A stretch of 64,000 nucleotides of DNA from Agapanthus africanus (GCA_030015575.1 JASDDO010000006.1:202745632-202809631), one strand, 5' to 3'; positions 47,570 to 60,771 are shown, counted from the stretch's first letter. Notes: generated by a model from the sequence alone, not told the origin. Translations and numbers: made by a program.

Positions 47570-48016
47570 TGGTATCTGCCATTAAGAGAGAGAAAAGAAT
47601 ACACTCAGTGAAAGCTCTTGCAAAGATCAGATTGGTTATTATCTTGTCTAATCGATGTCTCCCACTGCTTTAATCAAGTTTTTCTTTCAAACCTTAAAAA
47701 AAAACTAGCCAGGATTAATTACAGTCTACAACTTTGCTAACCGTTCAGCCAGGCCAGTGTCGGTACTTGAGGGAGGTTCCCCGTGCTTTAGCACGGACCT
47801 AATTAAAGTAAACCTCGTTTTCCCAGAGGCGTAGCCCCGTTAACACTTTTCTAGACACCTAATGGGTTAGCTAATTGTAAACTGCAAAACTCTCCTAGGA
47901 GCAACTATTGCCCACAGTGGGATCGGGGTCCAACCATCATATGGAAGGTATGCAATCTCATTGCAAATTTCAACACTTGAAATTCCCGATGTGATTTTTA
48001 CCCCTAGCACTCATGA

Positions 48017-48202
48017 CCTTGGCTATGGTCAACAAATCACAAGTACTAGTCAAGTTCAACCCGTCATTTCTTGATTAATCAGACCCGTTAACATGACCCT
48101 TGGCTAAGGTCAACAAAGTCATATGCCCGTCCTAATTAATCTGCATCATATGCATTATAGGAAGACATCACTTAGCTACCGTACACTACGCCTTGGCGAA
48201 GG
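48017..48202. repeat. Triplicate CCTTGGC(T/G)AAGG motif
   Basis: Copies at 48017-48028, 48098-48109 and 48191-48202, each followed by TCAACAAA. The first has one changed base in the second arm. They match the copia1 triplets. Confidence 0.82.
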
Positions 48203-49820
48203 TCAACAAACGTAGCACGAATACTAAGTACTCTACTTCCTAAAATGACGGAGGGTTGCGGATAATTTTAAGAAAATCTTTAACGCTTTGAACTTGATAT
48301 CGTCGTAGAATCAAATGGTTTTCAAAAGGAGTGGCTTGTGCTCCGCGGTTTTGAAATATAGCTTTTTCATAAAGAGCCGAGTGGTTTTCAAATCCGATTC
48401 TACAACATCTTTTTAGGTTTATTTTTTTTACATTAATCATATTAATGTAGTCCCATCATTTAAGTTCTTAAGCCAATCACAGAAAAGAAACGAAAATACA
48501 ACGTACGCTTATGCCATCCGCATTCGCCGCAATGTTCCGTTATGCACCGTTAGGTTACTTAACTAACGGCATACCGGGACGGGACTAGCGCGGGTGTAAA
48601 ACAAAAGCAACGTCTACTATATATCTCATATATAATATATCATTCGTCTCAGATATCACAGAACACAGGGAGCAGAAACATATATATAATGTGGGATATA
48701 CTAGGACGTCCGTATTTAGTATTTAGCCAACAATAGAAAATACGGATTCCACAGTCGTGATGAATAGCCAAGCCCACACCCCTAGACCCCTACGAGAGCG
48801 GCAAGCGACCCTACCAATCCTGGAGTTTAGGAGACCCGGTCTCGACTCCTCGAGATGGCCTCCCACTAAACCCCAGAACCCGGTCACTTGTGCTCTCCTC
48901 CTTGGGTCTATCCTAATGCGGAAAAGTAAATAATATACAACACTGGTGACAGCAACCTCAACCCGGAAGTGCCCCAAATAAAAGAATATTACATTACATT
49001 TGAATTTTACATGAATGAAAAATAAAACTCTCATCTCGCATAAAACCCCCCGGCTATTCAATCACGACAATCCTGCACATCATATCTCAGCAACACATAA
49101 TATCACATATCATCAACGTAAGTAAGTATGCGTACCCCGATTGTCGTTGATGTATAGCAACGAAACCGGAGATAAGCGACATACTACACTTACGGTCATA
49201 GAAAAGAAAGTGTAAAACTACAATATTTGGAACCCACATTCTCGTTAGACATCGTAAATCCGAGATATCACATACCTCGCATTTCATGCCTAACTATATG
49301 AATTCCACATATTGCATCACATTCCAGATAAATAGACAGTATTAAACATTTCGATCGAATAATCAAATACCTAAAATTTCCTAAAGCTCAACACTTGAGC
49401 GGAGTTCAAAAAACCCGGAATGTGCCACAGTAGTAGCGGTCCAGCCGTAGAAGGGTCAAGCCAACGCCTCACATGTGGCACGCCGTACTGCCTCAAACCC
49501 TAAGGTTCAAAAGGCAGTTCAAGACGGTCGCATAATCGAGTTAAGGTTTGTTGTCTTCTAGAGGGTCCACCACAAAACTTACACGTATTTCCGAAAGATT
49601 TAAACCCTGTGAAAAAGTGAGTAAATGATACTGGTTCGAACATTTTAATACTTTCTTAATTACCCGGAAAAGAACACAAAATTAAAATTCCGATTGAATC
49701 ATAGAATCCAAAACCATCCCCAGAACATTAAAGACTTGAATGAGATTTAAACATACCCATAAATGTATGCAAGCAGGTAGGAGCACTACTGTATAAACAC
49801 GAGCCAATGATACCTCTGTA

Positions 49821-49869
49821 CGGCCGTGGAGCCGCGGCCCAAGCAAGCTATGGCCGCGGTTCCGCGGTG
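49821..49869. other. GC-rich dyad in the copia2 leader
   Basis: GGCCGTGGAGCCGCGGCC, spacer, GGCCGCGGTTCCGCGG. About 190 nt downstream of the primer site on the element's strand. Confidence 0.85.
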
Positions 49870-50055
49870 GAAAGTACTGTTCATTGGTTCGTTTTTTTAC
49901 AGTATTGCATAGATTTGCCTGCTAATTTTTTTACGTATTTTTAATTCTGAAAATAACAAAGTTTCAAAAAATGTCCAGAGAGGGTTGAAAATCCGTATTA
50001 TTTTGTTCGATTGGAGTTTTAACTTCGCTAAAGTATCGCCTAAAGTTCTAGGTCG

Positions 50056-50067
50056 GCTCTGATACCA
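50056..50067 (-). other. copia2 primer binding site (tRNA-iMet)
   Basis: TGGTATCAGAGC on the - strand, one base after the LTR end. Confidence 0.93.
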
Positions 50068-50068
50068 A

Positions 50069-52155
50069 TGTTAGGCTTACCTAGCACCTAATGAAGGGTT
50101 TGGAAACATCATATGTTTCAAAATTAAATTTTTACGGTGCTAAGTGAACATACAAAGAATCATCACTAGAAAATTAGGGTTTCTTAACATACACATCATC
50201 ACAAGTAGATAAAGCTAGGGTTTTGAGAGTACAATCTTTGTAGCTCCCTACGCTAGACTCCTTGGCTACTTGAGGGTTGGAAAACGTCCGCTTGAGAACC
50301 TCAAGATCCACGATCATCCACCCGGAGTCCTCTTTGTCCAAGCTTGAAACTTCACAAGATCAAGAGAAGAAATGGAAGCTAGCACTCTTCACAAGTGGTC
50401 AAGACTAGTGTAGAATGGTGTTGTGGTTGGTTTTCTCACTTCAAAATCCTAACTTGATAAGTATTTTGCTCACTTGAGAAATCTAGAGAGCAAAAGAGAA
50501 AGGAGGAAGAAGATGATGGCTTTTGAAAAAATAAGAGAATGATAATGTGTTATGAAAAATAGAAAATATAAGTATATATATTTTCTACTCTTCATCTCAA
50601 ACCATAGTTACATTATACGGATATTATTGCACTTGAGTTAAAACACAAAAGGAAGATTAACTCATGGTTAAAAAGTAGGTGAACAAGGTTAGTTCAAAAA
50701 AGAGTGTAGAAGATAACCATGTATTAATCTTTTTCTTTTCTTTTGTTTAAAACAAATACAATATATATCCATATATATAATTATAAGGTGTGAGTCTTAT
50801 ATTGCCACCATCTACTATTTAATCAACCATGATAACCTTTATGTATGCATGTATGTGTGCATGCACATCCTATGTGCATGAATGAGAATGAATGCATACA
50901 TGCATGCATAAAGACAAGAAAGGATTTCAAGTGAGAAACTAATGGTTAATGATAAATCAACACTTGATTTAGCAACCCGGTCATATCACATACGACCCGA
51001 CCAAAAGCAAGCCGCACAATTAATATACGGTATCTCATACGCGCATTTTAACCGGGTCCATGCGCATATCGCATATGCACACCACAACTTTTCGCCTGGA
51101 CTAGGTAACTCCTTTGTGGGACTCTTAGACTCGTCAATACTCCGGCAGTGGGTGATGATCATATCAAGCACCCCCAAGCCGCAAACGGTCAGCTAAACGT
51201 AATGGCCACCCGGGTATTGATCGATCAGAGGAAAACAAGCGAACCTGTTACAACTCCCGTCGAGCCAACCGGCAACACTACCGTACAGTCCGGTCTCTTC
51301 GTCAGATATGCTGCATATCGAGTCTAGGGATGGTAACATCGACCCTAATAACTCAATAAGTCGTGCCGATGAATGGTCTATAACAGATCGAGAAACTACT
51401 GATAACACTTATCAGCAAATCCCAACAGCCCTGGCCAGGGACTTACTGATATAGCCAGTCGAGCACAGCACAGCATCAACTCCCAATACCGGGCGAGACG
51501 AAACCCCTCCTATCGCTCATCGCCTTCGTGTGTCTCGGGACTGTACCCAACGGCACCTGTTTGCACGACTCAGTAGAGCCGTGGTAGGGTGGTAATCAAA
51601 GTACAGTGGGAGAACACACAAGACTCTATGACGATCTCGGGTCTACAGACTAACCTGCACCAGTGTCACCTGAGAACTACTATCCGATGATAGATATAAT
51701 TCCATATAGGAGTTCTCGGCGAGTCCGTCCAGTGTACCCAGTCACCACTGAGCACCCGTATACGATCTCGATGTCAAACATCGATGAATGTGGGAACATC
51801 CATCGTCCATCATATGGGTCTAGTATCATATACGCTAGTCTACTCTGGTATATCGATGCCCTGTCTCGATACACCTACGACTAGGGACATTCCAGGATAT
51901 GCTTATAAACTATAGATGTCCCACTAGTATGATCTCCATCATAATCACAGTAGTCAAGCCTATATCCTCAGAGCTTTATCAACATGTATGAATGAATAAA
52001 AGCATGATCAAATCAACATGTCAGATAAAGAAGAACCAAATAGCATACTATCATGTCAAGCAAGAATGTATACTGAATATATATATATATATATATACAT
52101 GTCTAAATATATCCACTATCAAATAATGGCCTCTAGGGTATACATATAGCCAACA
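50069..52155 (-). repeat. copia2 5' LTR
   Basis: 2,087 bp; on the - strand TGTTGGCTATATG to GCCTAACA. The terminal ATGTATACCCTAGAGGCC is shared with copia1. The flank CATGC (52156-52160) is the expected target duplication, but its partner is off the window. It holds an AT microsatellite at 52076-52097 and AT-rich stretches at 50560-50790. Confidence 0.92.
52076..52097. repeat. (AT)n microsatellite
   Basis: About ten AT units in the copia2 5' LTR. Confidence 0.9.
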
Positions 52156-53042
52156 CATGCGATGCTCATAGACGAACGGACCGGACTGTACGAATATTGG
52201 CACTGACAGGCTCAGTAGGGTGTCAGGATGAGTTCGCTCATCGACCTCCCTTTTGGTCAATACCTGGTTTCCCGTTACGTACAGCTAGTACCACTGACGT
52301 GCTAGTGGTTAAATCCTTAACCAAAGTATTAACGAGTCTTTAGAGTCCCCTACAGACAGTTTCTCAAGTTTCGAGCGAAACGATGTAGATGCCGTATGAT
52401 ATATGGCAGGGTCCGATCATATACGTGCAGTACTGCACGGATCATGATCGGGCGGATCATACTAGTGGGCTTTGGTTTAAGCCGGATCCTAGTATTAGAT
52501 TTGTTGGGTTACTTTAGTCTCATCGCATTCGCATTCAGTCGGAATGCGAATGCAGGTATGTATATACAGGTGAGGGGTATCCTTGTGATCCATCACGAGT
52601 TTACTTTAGATGTTGCCGTATCTTTTTGGAGCATTAATTGTGACATGATCAGTCGAAAATATTGTATTTTTAACACGTCAATTTCCTTATCATTTGCACT
52701 CATCTAGAAGTGTTTGATTTGCATATTACACATATTAGCAAAACAGCCGTAAAATACCAGATTACCTGTGTTGTATACTAAAACTGGCATTTCTGAGGGA
52801 AATTCTGTGTTTATCATGGCATCGCATCATTCTTGTGTAGCACAACACTTGTTTCGAAGTCTGTGCAGGAAATTTCAGGAACCGAGCCAAAAATTGTCAA
52901 AGTGCTGATCAAAATTACACTAAGTTTAAGTCTGGTGATCTGGCAGTGAATAATAAGGTGTAAAACTATTCCAGATATGTATTCAAGGCCCATGGACTAT
53001 TACCAACATGTACCAGAAGCTCTAAGCTCTAAACCCACTATT

Positions 53043-53092
53043 GAGCCGCGGATCCGCGGCCGGAGCAGGCTTGCGCCGCGGATCCGCGGCGC
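53043..53092. other. GC-rich dyad in solo LTR
   Basis: GCCGCGGATCCGCGGCC, spacer, GCCGCGGATCCGCGGC. Both arms carry GATC where the others have GAAC/GTTC, so each arm is itself a perfect palindrome. Confidence 0.88.
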
Positions 53093-53315
53093 TTTGATGA
53101 CGTCAGCGGCTCAATTTTGTGCACGTGGCTTCCTGTAACCAACAAGGCTTCCAGAAGACTCCAGATTGTACACGTGGCTTCATCTAGAAGGCTCGGCCTA
53201 ACAACCTAATTCTAGAAGTATCCCTCCAAATAACTTCTTCTAGAAGCCTCTCTGGCTAACAAACTTTTGGAAGGAAATTCAAATTTTGAATCCTAGATCT
53301 AGGGTTATGAGGCTT

Positions 53316-53323
53316 ATAAAAGG
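53316..53323 (+). promoter_or_regulatory. Solo LTR TATA box
   Basis: TATAAAAG at the place equivalent to the Athila TATA box. It could still act as a promoter toward copia3. Confidence 0.65.
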
Positions 53324-55039
53324 GAACCTAGATCTAGGGTTGATGGTTGTTCATTAATCTCTAATCTACACCATTTCCACTTACAAGTTGAGTGACACAA
53401 CTTGTAAACCCTAACCCTAATTCTAAATTCCAATCCAAGATCAAGAATTCCGAGTTCAATCAAAGCAAGAAGCCTAGATCCTTTTGGGGCGAAGCCGATC
53501 TTCATCCGAGCAAGTGATCCAAGCCGATCTGCGACTCAAGGAGACGATGCGACGCTAGATTCGACGATCTCGTTCCCTTCTCAATTTCTTATAGTCTTTG
53601 AGCAAAGTGTAACAAATTGTTGAATAATAAAGGTGACAATTCTTTTATCTTGCTTATCTTTTGAATTCAAGCATTATGATTCAATCTAGATTCTTGAATG
53701 TTTGCTTTGTGATAATGTTTGAGTAAAACTCCGCTCGTAAAGGAGTCGAGACGATCGATAGAATGATGATGATTTAGATTCTTTTACAATTCTTTAATCC
53801 TATAACGTTTGTAAATTCTTGTAAATCGAATGATCGATGACCTAGTTTCGATGCGATGCTTTCTTGATTGTGTTCGCTCAAAACTAGAGATCAACGATCG
53901 ATCATTTGATTTTCTTGAAGCTGGTTTGTGAATGAGATTCATCGAAAAGACAAAGGATAAGATGAGGAAACCCTAGCTTCTTCGCAAGATCCTTAACCTC
54001 GATAAATCTTCATCGATCTAGTATCAATTCGTTAATGGGTAAGAGTATGTAATCATTAGATCTCATCACATCAATAGATCCGATCTACTCCTATGAGCCA
54101 CACTTCGAATCTTGATTGTTGGTTTGGAAATCATCACATCTCAATTCTTGATTTTAATGTTTTCTTAGATCTAGATTTTTCTAATTCTTTAACTTCAATT
54201 TACAAATCATGAATTGTTTGTTTTCTTTTCTTTAAACTTTCAACTCATCTAAATCGAAACACGAACGATTACACTTTCCCTGTGGACGATCCGCACTTAC
54301 TAACGCGCTACATTCGACACCGTTATTGATTGCGGTCAAATAATTTTTGGTTGTGATTTCTATACAATTTTCTATAAACCGACACAACGAGAAATTCATT
54401 CAATCATGACACATGCACAAGTGGTGACTCATGGTCTCTTTCTTTGTGCATGTATCACATTATTTTATAGATTTGTGATGATATGATAAGAAGAGAGAGA
54501 GGGGGGGCTGCCATATAGAAGTTTTGGTCCTGTACTATTTTCATGATACACTCTCTCATTTTATCATTCCATCACAAAAGAAAAGAAAGAGAAAAACTTC
54601 TTCTTCTTCCTCTTTCTTCTCTAGCTCATAATCTTCATCAATGGCAACACCTTCAACCTCCATCCATCTCATGGATGCAAGAGACAAAGTGATCACAAAC
54701 ATTCTCTACATCACCTTGGACACGTCGGCTAGCACACTTCGTGCCCGAGTTGCTTCGGATGAAGCGGGAGCCCGTAAAAAGAATCGATGATGTAGTGCCT
54801 TTTCCGACGAGGAGATCGAGACCAGAGATGCCGTGAGGAGCTTGGGATGGTGGCCAAAGACCGAAGGACACGGATCGATCGGTATAGCCTTTCTATCCCT
54901 TCTCTAGATAGCTAGTTGTAGGTTAATGGTTCGATCCGGATTTTAAGCATACGATAGCGCCGGTTTAAAGTTTTGAAAAAGTTTTCGTTTCCGCATTTTG
55001 GCCTCGGATAGACGTCCGGGGCGCTACCGTAGACTTACA

Positions 55040-55051
55040 TGGTATCAGAGC
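55040..55051 (+). other. copia3 primer binding site (tRNA-iMet)
   Basis: TGGTATCAGAGC directly after the LTR end CTTACA. Confidence 0.93.
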
Positions 55052-55250
55052 TAGGACATTAACCTTTACTAGCTTGCTCTAACGTGTTTAGAACTTCGAT
55101 CGAACAAAATTTTCCAAAACTGCATTTCCAAGTCATCAGTTTCAGTCGAATTTTTCCTGTGGTCAAAAAATTATTTAGTGTGCTGCAGAAAAACAGGAAG
55201 GGTTTTTTAAGAGTTCTGTGAAAATTTGGTAAAGTGATCGTACTATTACG

Positions 55251-55298
55251 CTGCGGAACCGCGGCCATACCCTTGTTTTGGCCGCGGTTCTGCCGCAG
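55251..55298. other. GC-rich dyad in the copia3 leader
   Basis: CTGCGGAACCGCGGCC, spacer, GGCCGCGGTTCTGCCGCAG. About 200 nt after the primer site, as in copia2. Confidence 0.85.
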
Positions 55299-56501
55299 TA
55301 AAGATCCTTCACTGCACCAAATTTTTTACAGTGCTCTCTGAGTTGGAAATGGGGTTTCTGGTATTTTTTGTTTGGGCCCAGATTTGTTTGAGTACTGGGT
55401 ATTGTGCTTGAGGCCCACTTCGGGAAATTTTGTCGATCGAAAATTTTAAACATGTTAATTCACAGTATTTACATTATATCCGCGACCGTGAATGTCACTT
55501 GATCGGTAAATCCTGTCTAATTGCTATAGCCCTTTTAGACGGATTTGCGAACGTGACATTCATGTTGATGTTCTGTGTTGTGCTGTGCTGTGATGTTGTG
55601 GATTTGTCATGGTGGATAGCCAGGTGCAATGGTAGTACAGTTTGGTTGTATTTGTACATTTAATATTGCGGGGCGAGCGTCCAACATGTGGACTGCCGTC
55701 ACTGCCTGTTTGTATATTATTCATTTGGGGCACGACCGGGCTGAGGTCGATGTACACGTTGTATATTTTACTTTCTGTACTAGGATTACCCCGCGGAGGG
55801 GTGCACGGATAGCCGGGTTCTAGAGGGAAACGGGCCCGCATCTCATGGCTTTAAGACGGAGGGGGCTTCACTCTAGAATTGGCGGGCTATTCGCCGCACT
55901 CGTACGGGGTACAGGTTAACCCAAGGAAGGGTGCTACAGTTACCGGATTCCGTGAAGTGCTGGGTGGTTCATTCACGTTGTTGAAGGGGGCTGTATTGCT
56001 TCATGTTTTGGCGGGTAACTTGCCGCACCCGTAGGGGTCTAGGATTTCATTGCACAGGCTATCCACACGACCAGAGGAACGTCGTGTTTCAGTAGCGGCT
56101 CTTTGAAACCCGGGGATCCCAGATTATCTGTATTATTCTGTGATGCTTATTACATTTCTGTGATGTTGCATTTTATCACGCCATGAGCGATTATTATATA
56201 TTGATATATATACTAGAAGATGTTGTATATGTTTTACACCCGCGCTAGTCCAGTCCCCGCTCTGTGGTTAGTTAAGTAACCTAACGGGTGATGACGGGAC
56301 AAAGTGGCGAATGCGGATGGCATATACGTACATCGTATTTTCGTTCTTTTGTGGTGTGATTAATTGATGGGACTGCATTGATTCGGATCAATGCAAGCTA
56401 AACAAACCTTTTCTGATGTTGTTGGAACATTTTTCAAAAAGCTGTTATTGCAAGGACGTTCTCTTTTGTTTTGCACAATGGTATTCGGTAATGAATATCC
56501 A

Positions 56502-56690
56502 GCACCTCAGTCGACGAGGAAATGGCCGAGATTCCTTCACCGGGAGTGACCCCTTGGACAGAAGTTTGCGTCAGGGTAATAACTTCACTATAGTCTATTA
56601 CTTTTTGCTTTACATCGTGGTATTCAGTTGGAATATCCTGCACCTCATTCTATAGGGAAAGAGCCGAGATCCCTTCACCGATAGTGACCT
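56502..56690. repeat. ~138-bp tandem duplication in the copia3 leader
   Basis: Two copies of a unit with GCACCTCA, GCCGAGAT and CCTTCACCG...AGTGACC, at about 56502-56550 and 56639-56690. Reverse-complement counterpart of 12322-12526 in copia1. Confidence 0.78.
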
Positions 56691-56848
56691 CTTTAGCAAA
56701 GGTGTTCGCCACTATATTTTTATAAAAAGCTATCCGGTTCCCATAACGATATCATGTTCATTACGTTAAAGGTTTTTCGCCAAAAACCATTCGTAGCCCT
56801 TCGTCATTTCAAACGGGCAGCACTTAGTATTCATGCTATGTTTGTTGA

Positions 56849-57038
56849 CCTTCGTCAAGGCATAATGAATGGTAGCTGCTTGTTACCTTTCTGTTGCATA
56901 GATAGATGTGTTGGTTTGGGACAGTCGTATAGCCTTGTTGGCCTTCGTCAAGGGCTTGTATGGGTGGGTTCAAATTAACCTGGACAATGACGGGTAGAAC
57001 TAGACATGTGACTTATGATTTGTTGACCTTCGTCAAGG
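56849..57038. repeat. Triplicate CCTTCGTCAAGG motif
   Basis: Copies at 56849-56860, 56942-56953 and 57027-57038. Sense-strand counterpart of the copia1 motif. Confidence 0.85.
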
Positions 57039-57354
57039 TCATAAGAGCATGGGGTAAAAATCACATCGGGAGTTTCTAAAGAAACTGAAACTTGCCAGAT
57101 AAGTGCATACCTTCTGGAGTGTGATAACGTGAGTGGATTCCATCACGTTATCATGCGATGATAGTTGGATCCCGATTCCCACCGATGAGTTGGTTTACTC
57201 CTCGGGTGATCCCGACTAATTCTTCTTTCAGGTTTGGAGGAGAATTTGACGATACAGTGGGAGGTTTCCTGATTAGATAAACTGATAACCATTCTGATCT
57301 AGGTTAGAGTGCACGCAGAGTGTTTCTTTTCTCTCTCTCTCTTTGGCAGCGACC

Positions 57355-60300
57355 ATGGCCCGACCCTAGATTATGACTCGGTGACCAAGTTAACCGAACC
57401 TTCTTAAAACACTGGCTTTTGGATTGTCTGAGTTGCAAACCTCATTGCCACTCCTACTTTTACCCTTTTCTCCAGAACACCCCGTATGACTACGAACATC
57501 CACTTCCATTGGATATAACCATCGTATGGTTATATAGAAACTCGAAGGAACTTGTTCCAGATTCGAGAATGGTTTCCGGTTCTGGAGAAAATGAATAGGA
57601 CTATTCAGTTGTCTTTTCCTTTTACCTTCTCTCAGGTTGCGAGTGCTCCTTGGATTAGGAAAGTACACTTATTATGCTTATTGGATAGTCTTCTTCCAAA
57701 CCATAGGCAGGTGCCGAAAGGTAGGGAATGAAGAAAAACAATTAGCCTAACGAAGGTGTACAGAAGGTATTAAGTAAAGACAAATAAATGGATTAGTAAG
57801 AGGGCAAAGTAAACTGCGACTGCTATTCACGATCAAAACAAGTATTTCATCGCCACTCCTACTTCACCTTTGTATTTCTCCAGGACACTCCGTATCATTA
57901 CGAAGATCCACAGTTATTTGGATACTCCATCGTATGGTTATATACGAACTCGAAGGAACTTGTTCCAGTTCGGGGATGGATTCTGGTTCAGGAGAAATAG
58001 GAATAAGGTTTTATTCTTTTGTCTGTTATCTTTACCTTCTCTCGGGTTGCGAGTGCTCCTAGGATTAGGACAGTACACCCATTATTCTTATCGGATAGTC
58101 TTCTTTCCAACCATAGGCTGGTGCCGAACGGTAGGGAAAGAAGAAAACCATTTAGCCTAAAAGGGTGTACAGAAGGTAATGACTAAAGACATATAAAGGG
58201 ATTTGGAGAGATGGCAAAGAAATATACGGTTACAGTTGTGAATCAGATAATGGAAGAGGCATTACTAGGAATACCCAGATACCCCTTCGAAACATTTACA
58301 TGTTTCAGTTTCACTGTGTATTGTTAAAAGAACACTGATTTCCCAATTAGCCCTTGCTCCAGGGTATGTATTTACCAGGTTTGATTCTCACATCTATATA
58401 GTTTTACAGATGATGAATGGGAGTAAGTTATTGGGAATTGGGTGATCATCCTCATTATATGGGGATTCGTTGTAATTCGTGATATTTGAGGAAATCACCT
58501 GGATTGTTAGCCAGACGACAAATATTTGGTTTTGAATATCCGTTATAATGCACCAATTTCAAATTGATATATCTGTACGTTTATTTCTATAAAGTGAGAT
58601 ATAACTTTTTGAAATTATGTCTATGACATTTACCTATATCAGTGGGGTTAGGTAAAGAGCATTAAACAGCGGTGTAATTCTTCTTAACCATAAGTACAGT
58701 TTTCAACCTACGACACACAGAGAATGAGTTATTAGACTCAGGGGACTTATACAGAGTATTGTATGTCGTCCAGTGTCCATGAGGACAGAGGGGTTGGTAC
58801 TCGTACTATATTCTGTTTACTTGTGACTTCTCTAGTTCCTAGACATGTGTTTCATAGAAATGCAAGGTCTAAGATTTGAGAAGTTATAGGTATAAGAATA
58901 AAGTAGAGAACCAGGTGTTGCAAGTATCAGGATTTTTCAAGGTGATCGAAGATGTAGATACTTGTGTATGGTATTCAGTTGATAGTAATAATTACGAGAA
59001 CTTGCTTCTCTTTCAGGTTACTCATAATTGGAAGCATTCCTAAGTTGAGTAATACTGATCGGCCTATCTCCATTTAGTTGACATGCACTGGAGATAGCTG
59101 CATGATTTGAATCTGGTTCTAATTAAATCAGTGCCTCTATTTTTATATTGGATATAGAATAGTTCATATCTTAACAATGTTAAGGTACGAGGAGTTGTCC
59201 GGCTTATGCTTAAAACCAGACTCTGGATAACTCAAGGCACGTTTCTGTAATGGCTGTTTGTGGGTTGACCCGGGCTATGACGAGGGTTGACTTTCTACCA
59301 TCTGGAAGATCAATAGTGATATTGTTCTTGACTCGCTACAGTTTTAGTAAAATGGATTTTTTCAGAAAACAGTAGTGGGAGTATGGTAGAACTAGAAGTG
59401 ATTCCAGAACCGCAAACGATTACTGAAAATTTGATAAGAAACTAAAGATTCAATCTGGTTTGACATTCCATTGGCCACTCCGCAGATATCGTGGGTAACC
59501 TCAGGCACCCGAGAGGTACTCCGGTAGCCTCAAGGACGGTGACAGGGAGGTTCTTGTTTGCCCAGATTTGACACTGCTGTTGTTCCAAGATATGAGACCC
59601 GGCAGGAGGATGAGTATAGCGTCGTTCTAAACTAGCTTTAGAAGTGCACGTGTATATTATTCTACCAGAAGGTTGTCGTAGTCAGTGGGTGCAGCGGAAG
59701 CATAGTGGACAAATGGCTTATGTCTATTTATAGACTAAAGCAGATATAGAGGAGATAGATCATCTATTTCTAATGTGACAGTCATAGGTTTGACTTCATC
59801 AGAATAGGGGATGGATCTGTTAAGAAGGAAGTAGGGTGTGATGTCCTGGTATTTGGATGACATACACAGAGTAGGAAGTGAAATTCCTATACTACGATCG
59901 GTTACATTTTGGTTGTCACACAGTCGTTTCTCTGCATAAAGGATATAGATATAATATCTGACATTCTGGTTACTAGATCTATGGTTTTTGATCTAGATTT
60001 GGATAGTTTCCCAATCTGGGTACTTAGACAGCATTCTAAAGGTGTTTTAGAATGGACGACTCCTGGCACGGTAATATACCTGCAGGTGATGGAGTCACCC
60101 TCTCTAAAGGTGTCTTCCAGACTAAAGGGGAGAGGGATGTACATGATTGGCAGATCACTTGCTTAGGCAATTGAGTTGATCTTGAGATGTCAAGTACTAC
60201 ACCAGATGTTGTTTTTGCATTAGATGCAATATGTTGATGTTGATCCAATCCTGGAGAAATGATCGGAAGCAGTTTTAGAATATAAGTGGATGTTCTAGGA

Positions 60301-60771
60301 ATATGATAACGGCATCCTCCTTCGGGAGACAGTTATCATTCCAAGCTTCTAAGGTGACCTGGATGACAGAGTGACTGTCAGAGTTAAAGTTTTTCCTCTG
60401 ACGAGGGGCAGTAGTTTGGACAGGTGGTCCAAGCGGATACTGAGGGAGGCATGGCACAGTATACTGATTAAATTCAGTTGACGATGCAGTCTAAGAAGTT
60501 TGGATTTGGAGTTCATTTATGAGCAAGGTCCCATCAGATATCCAGGCATATTCTAAGACATGTATTGCTCATTTCGGGAGATGGCTTTCTCCGCGAACTT
60601 GAGATAAAGAAAGACATAGAAAGAAACATCATGGCGGATCCACTAACTGTGGCTATTCCTCGAACGCAATTGTTTCGCAAATGGGATTTGTGAGAATGAT
60701 TAGTAGAGGAGTTGGGTGTTCGGTATCACACGGGTTGTGAGTACGCGACATCGCAATAATTAGCCTTGAGT
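57355..60771 (+). pseudogene. pol: copia3 gag-pol remnant
   Basis: No open frame of useful length. Islands of similarity in copia order: integrase core about 58240-58370 (SDNGRG-like, then LLKE), a linker near 59500, RT about 59640-59930 (IYGLKQA-like region near 59735; YLDDI box near 59850-59865 followed by SEIPILRSV), and the RNase H end near 60530-60700 (ADPLT). Gag and protease are not recognisable. A ~385-bp tandem duplication lies at 57443-58232. Heavy decay agrees with great age. Confidence 0.75.
57443..58232. repeat. ~385-bp tandem duplication, diverged
   Basis: Copies 57443-57827 and 57848-58232 (offset about 405 bp). Both begin GCCACTCCTACTT, carry CATCGTATGGTTATATA and CTCGAAGGAACTTGTTCCAG, and end near GTGTACAGAAGGTA. 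They differ at many places, so the duplication is old. No protein domain recognised. Confidence 0.85.

Larger units (their letters stand above)
47570..50055 (-). other. copia2 leader (non-coding)
   Basis: About 2.5 kb between primer site and gag. It holds three CCTTGG(C)AAGG-type hairpin repeats (48017-48202), the block shared with copia1 and the LARD (49390-49610), and a GC-rich dyad (49821-49869). No credible gene. Long leaders are known in BARE/Angela-type copia elements. Confidence 0.85.
2978..52155 (-). mobile_element. copia2: Ty1/copia element, interrupted three times
   Basis: This is the host of most of the window. Reading on the - strand: 5' LTR 50069-52155, primer site 50056-50067, leader 47570-50055, gag and protease start 46617-47569, [LARD array], protease to RT 25529-27677, [Athila], RT sliver 2978-3006, [left LARD]. 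RNase H and the 3' LTR lie off the left edge. Continuity is shown by reading frame. The codons on either side of the LARD array join in frame once one AAAAC is removed, and RT continues across the Athila once one AATCC is removed. The long leader, ~2.1-kb LTR and protein motifs suggest the Tork/Angela group (inference). Confidence 0.92.
52646..54406 (+). mobile_element. Solo Athila-type LTR
   Basis: 1,761 bp, starting TGATCAGTCGAAAATA and ending ATTCAATCA, flanked by perfect duplications TGACA (52641-52645 and 54407-54411). It aligns with the 3007-4867 LTR throughout but is clearly diverged. Single LTR with intact duplication means intra-element recombination removed the internal region. Confidence 0.92.
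52156..55039 (+). repeat. copia3 5' LTR, right part with nested solo LTR
   Basis: 52156-52645 and 54412-55039 follow the copia4 LTR from about 62,557 to its end at 63824. It ends GGTAGCGCCCC-complement-like GCGCTACCGTAGACTTACA, directly before the primer site. The left part was removed to the far side of copia2. Confidence 0.87.
55052..57354 (+). other. copia3 leader (non-coding)
   Basis: About 2.3 kb. The sense strand matches the reverse complement of the copia1 and copia2 leaders in blocks (e.g. 56225-56350 against 48480-48610). It holds a GC-rich dyad (55251-55298), a ~138-bp duplication (56502-56690) and three CCTTCGTCAAGG motifs. An ATG at 57355 after a CT-rich tract stands where copia2 gag starts. 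Confidence 0.83.
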
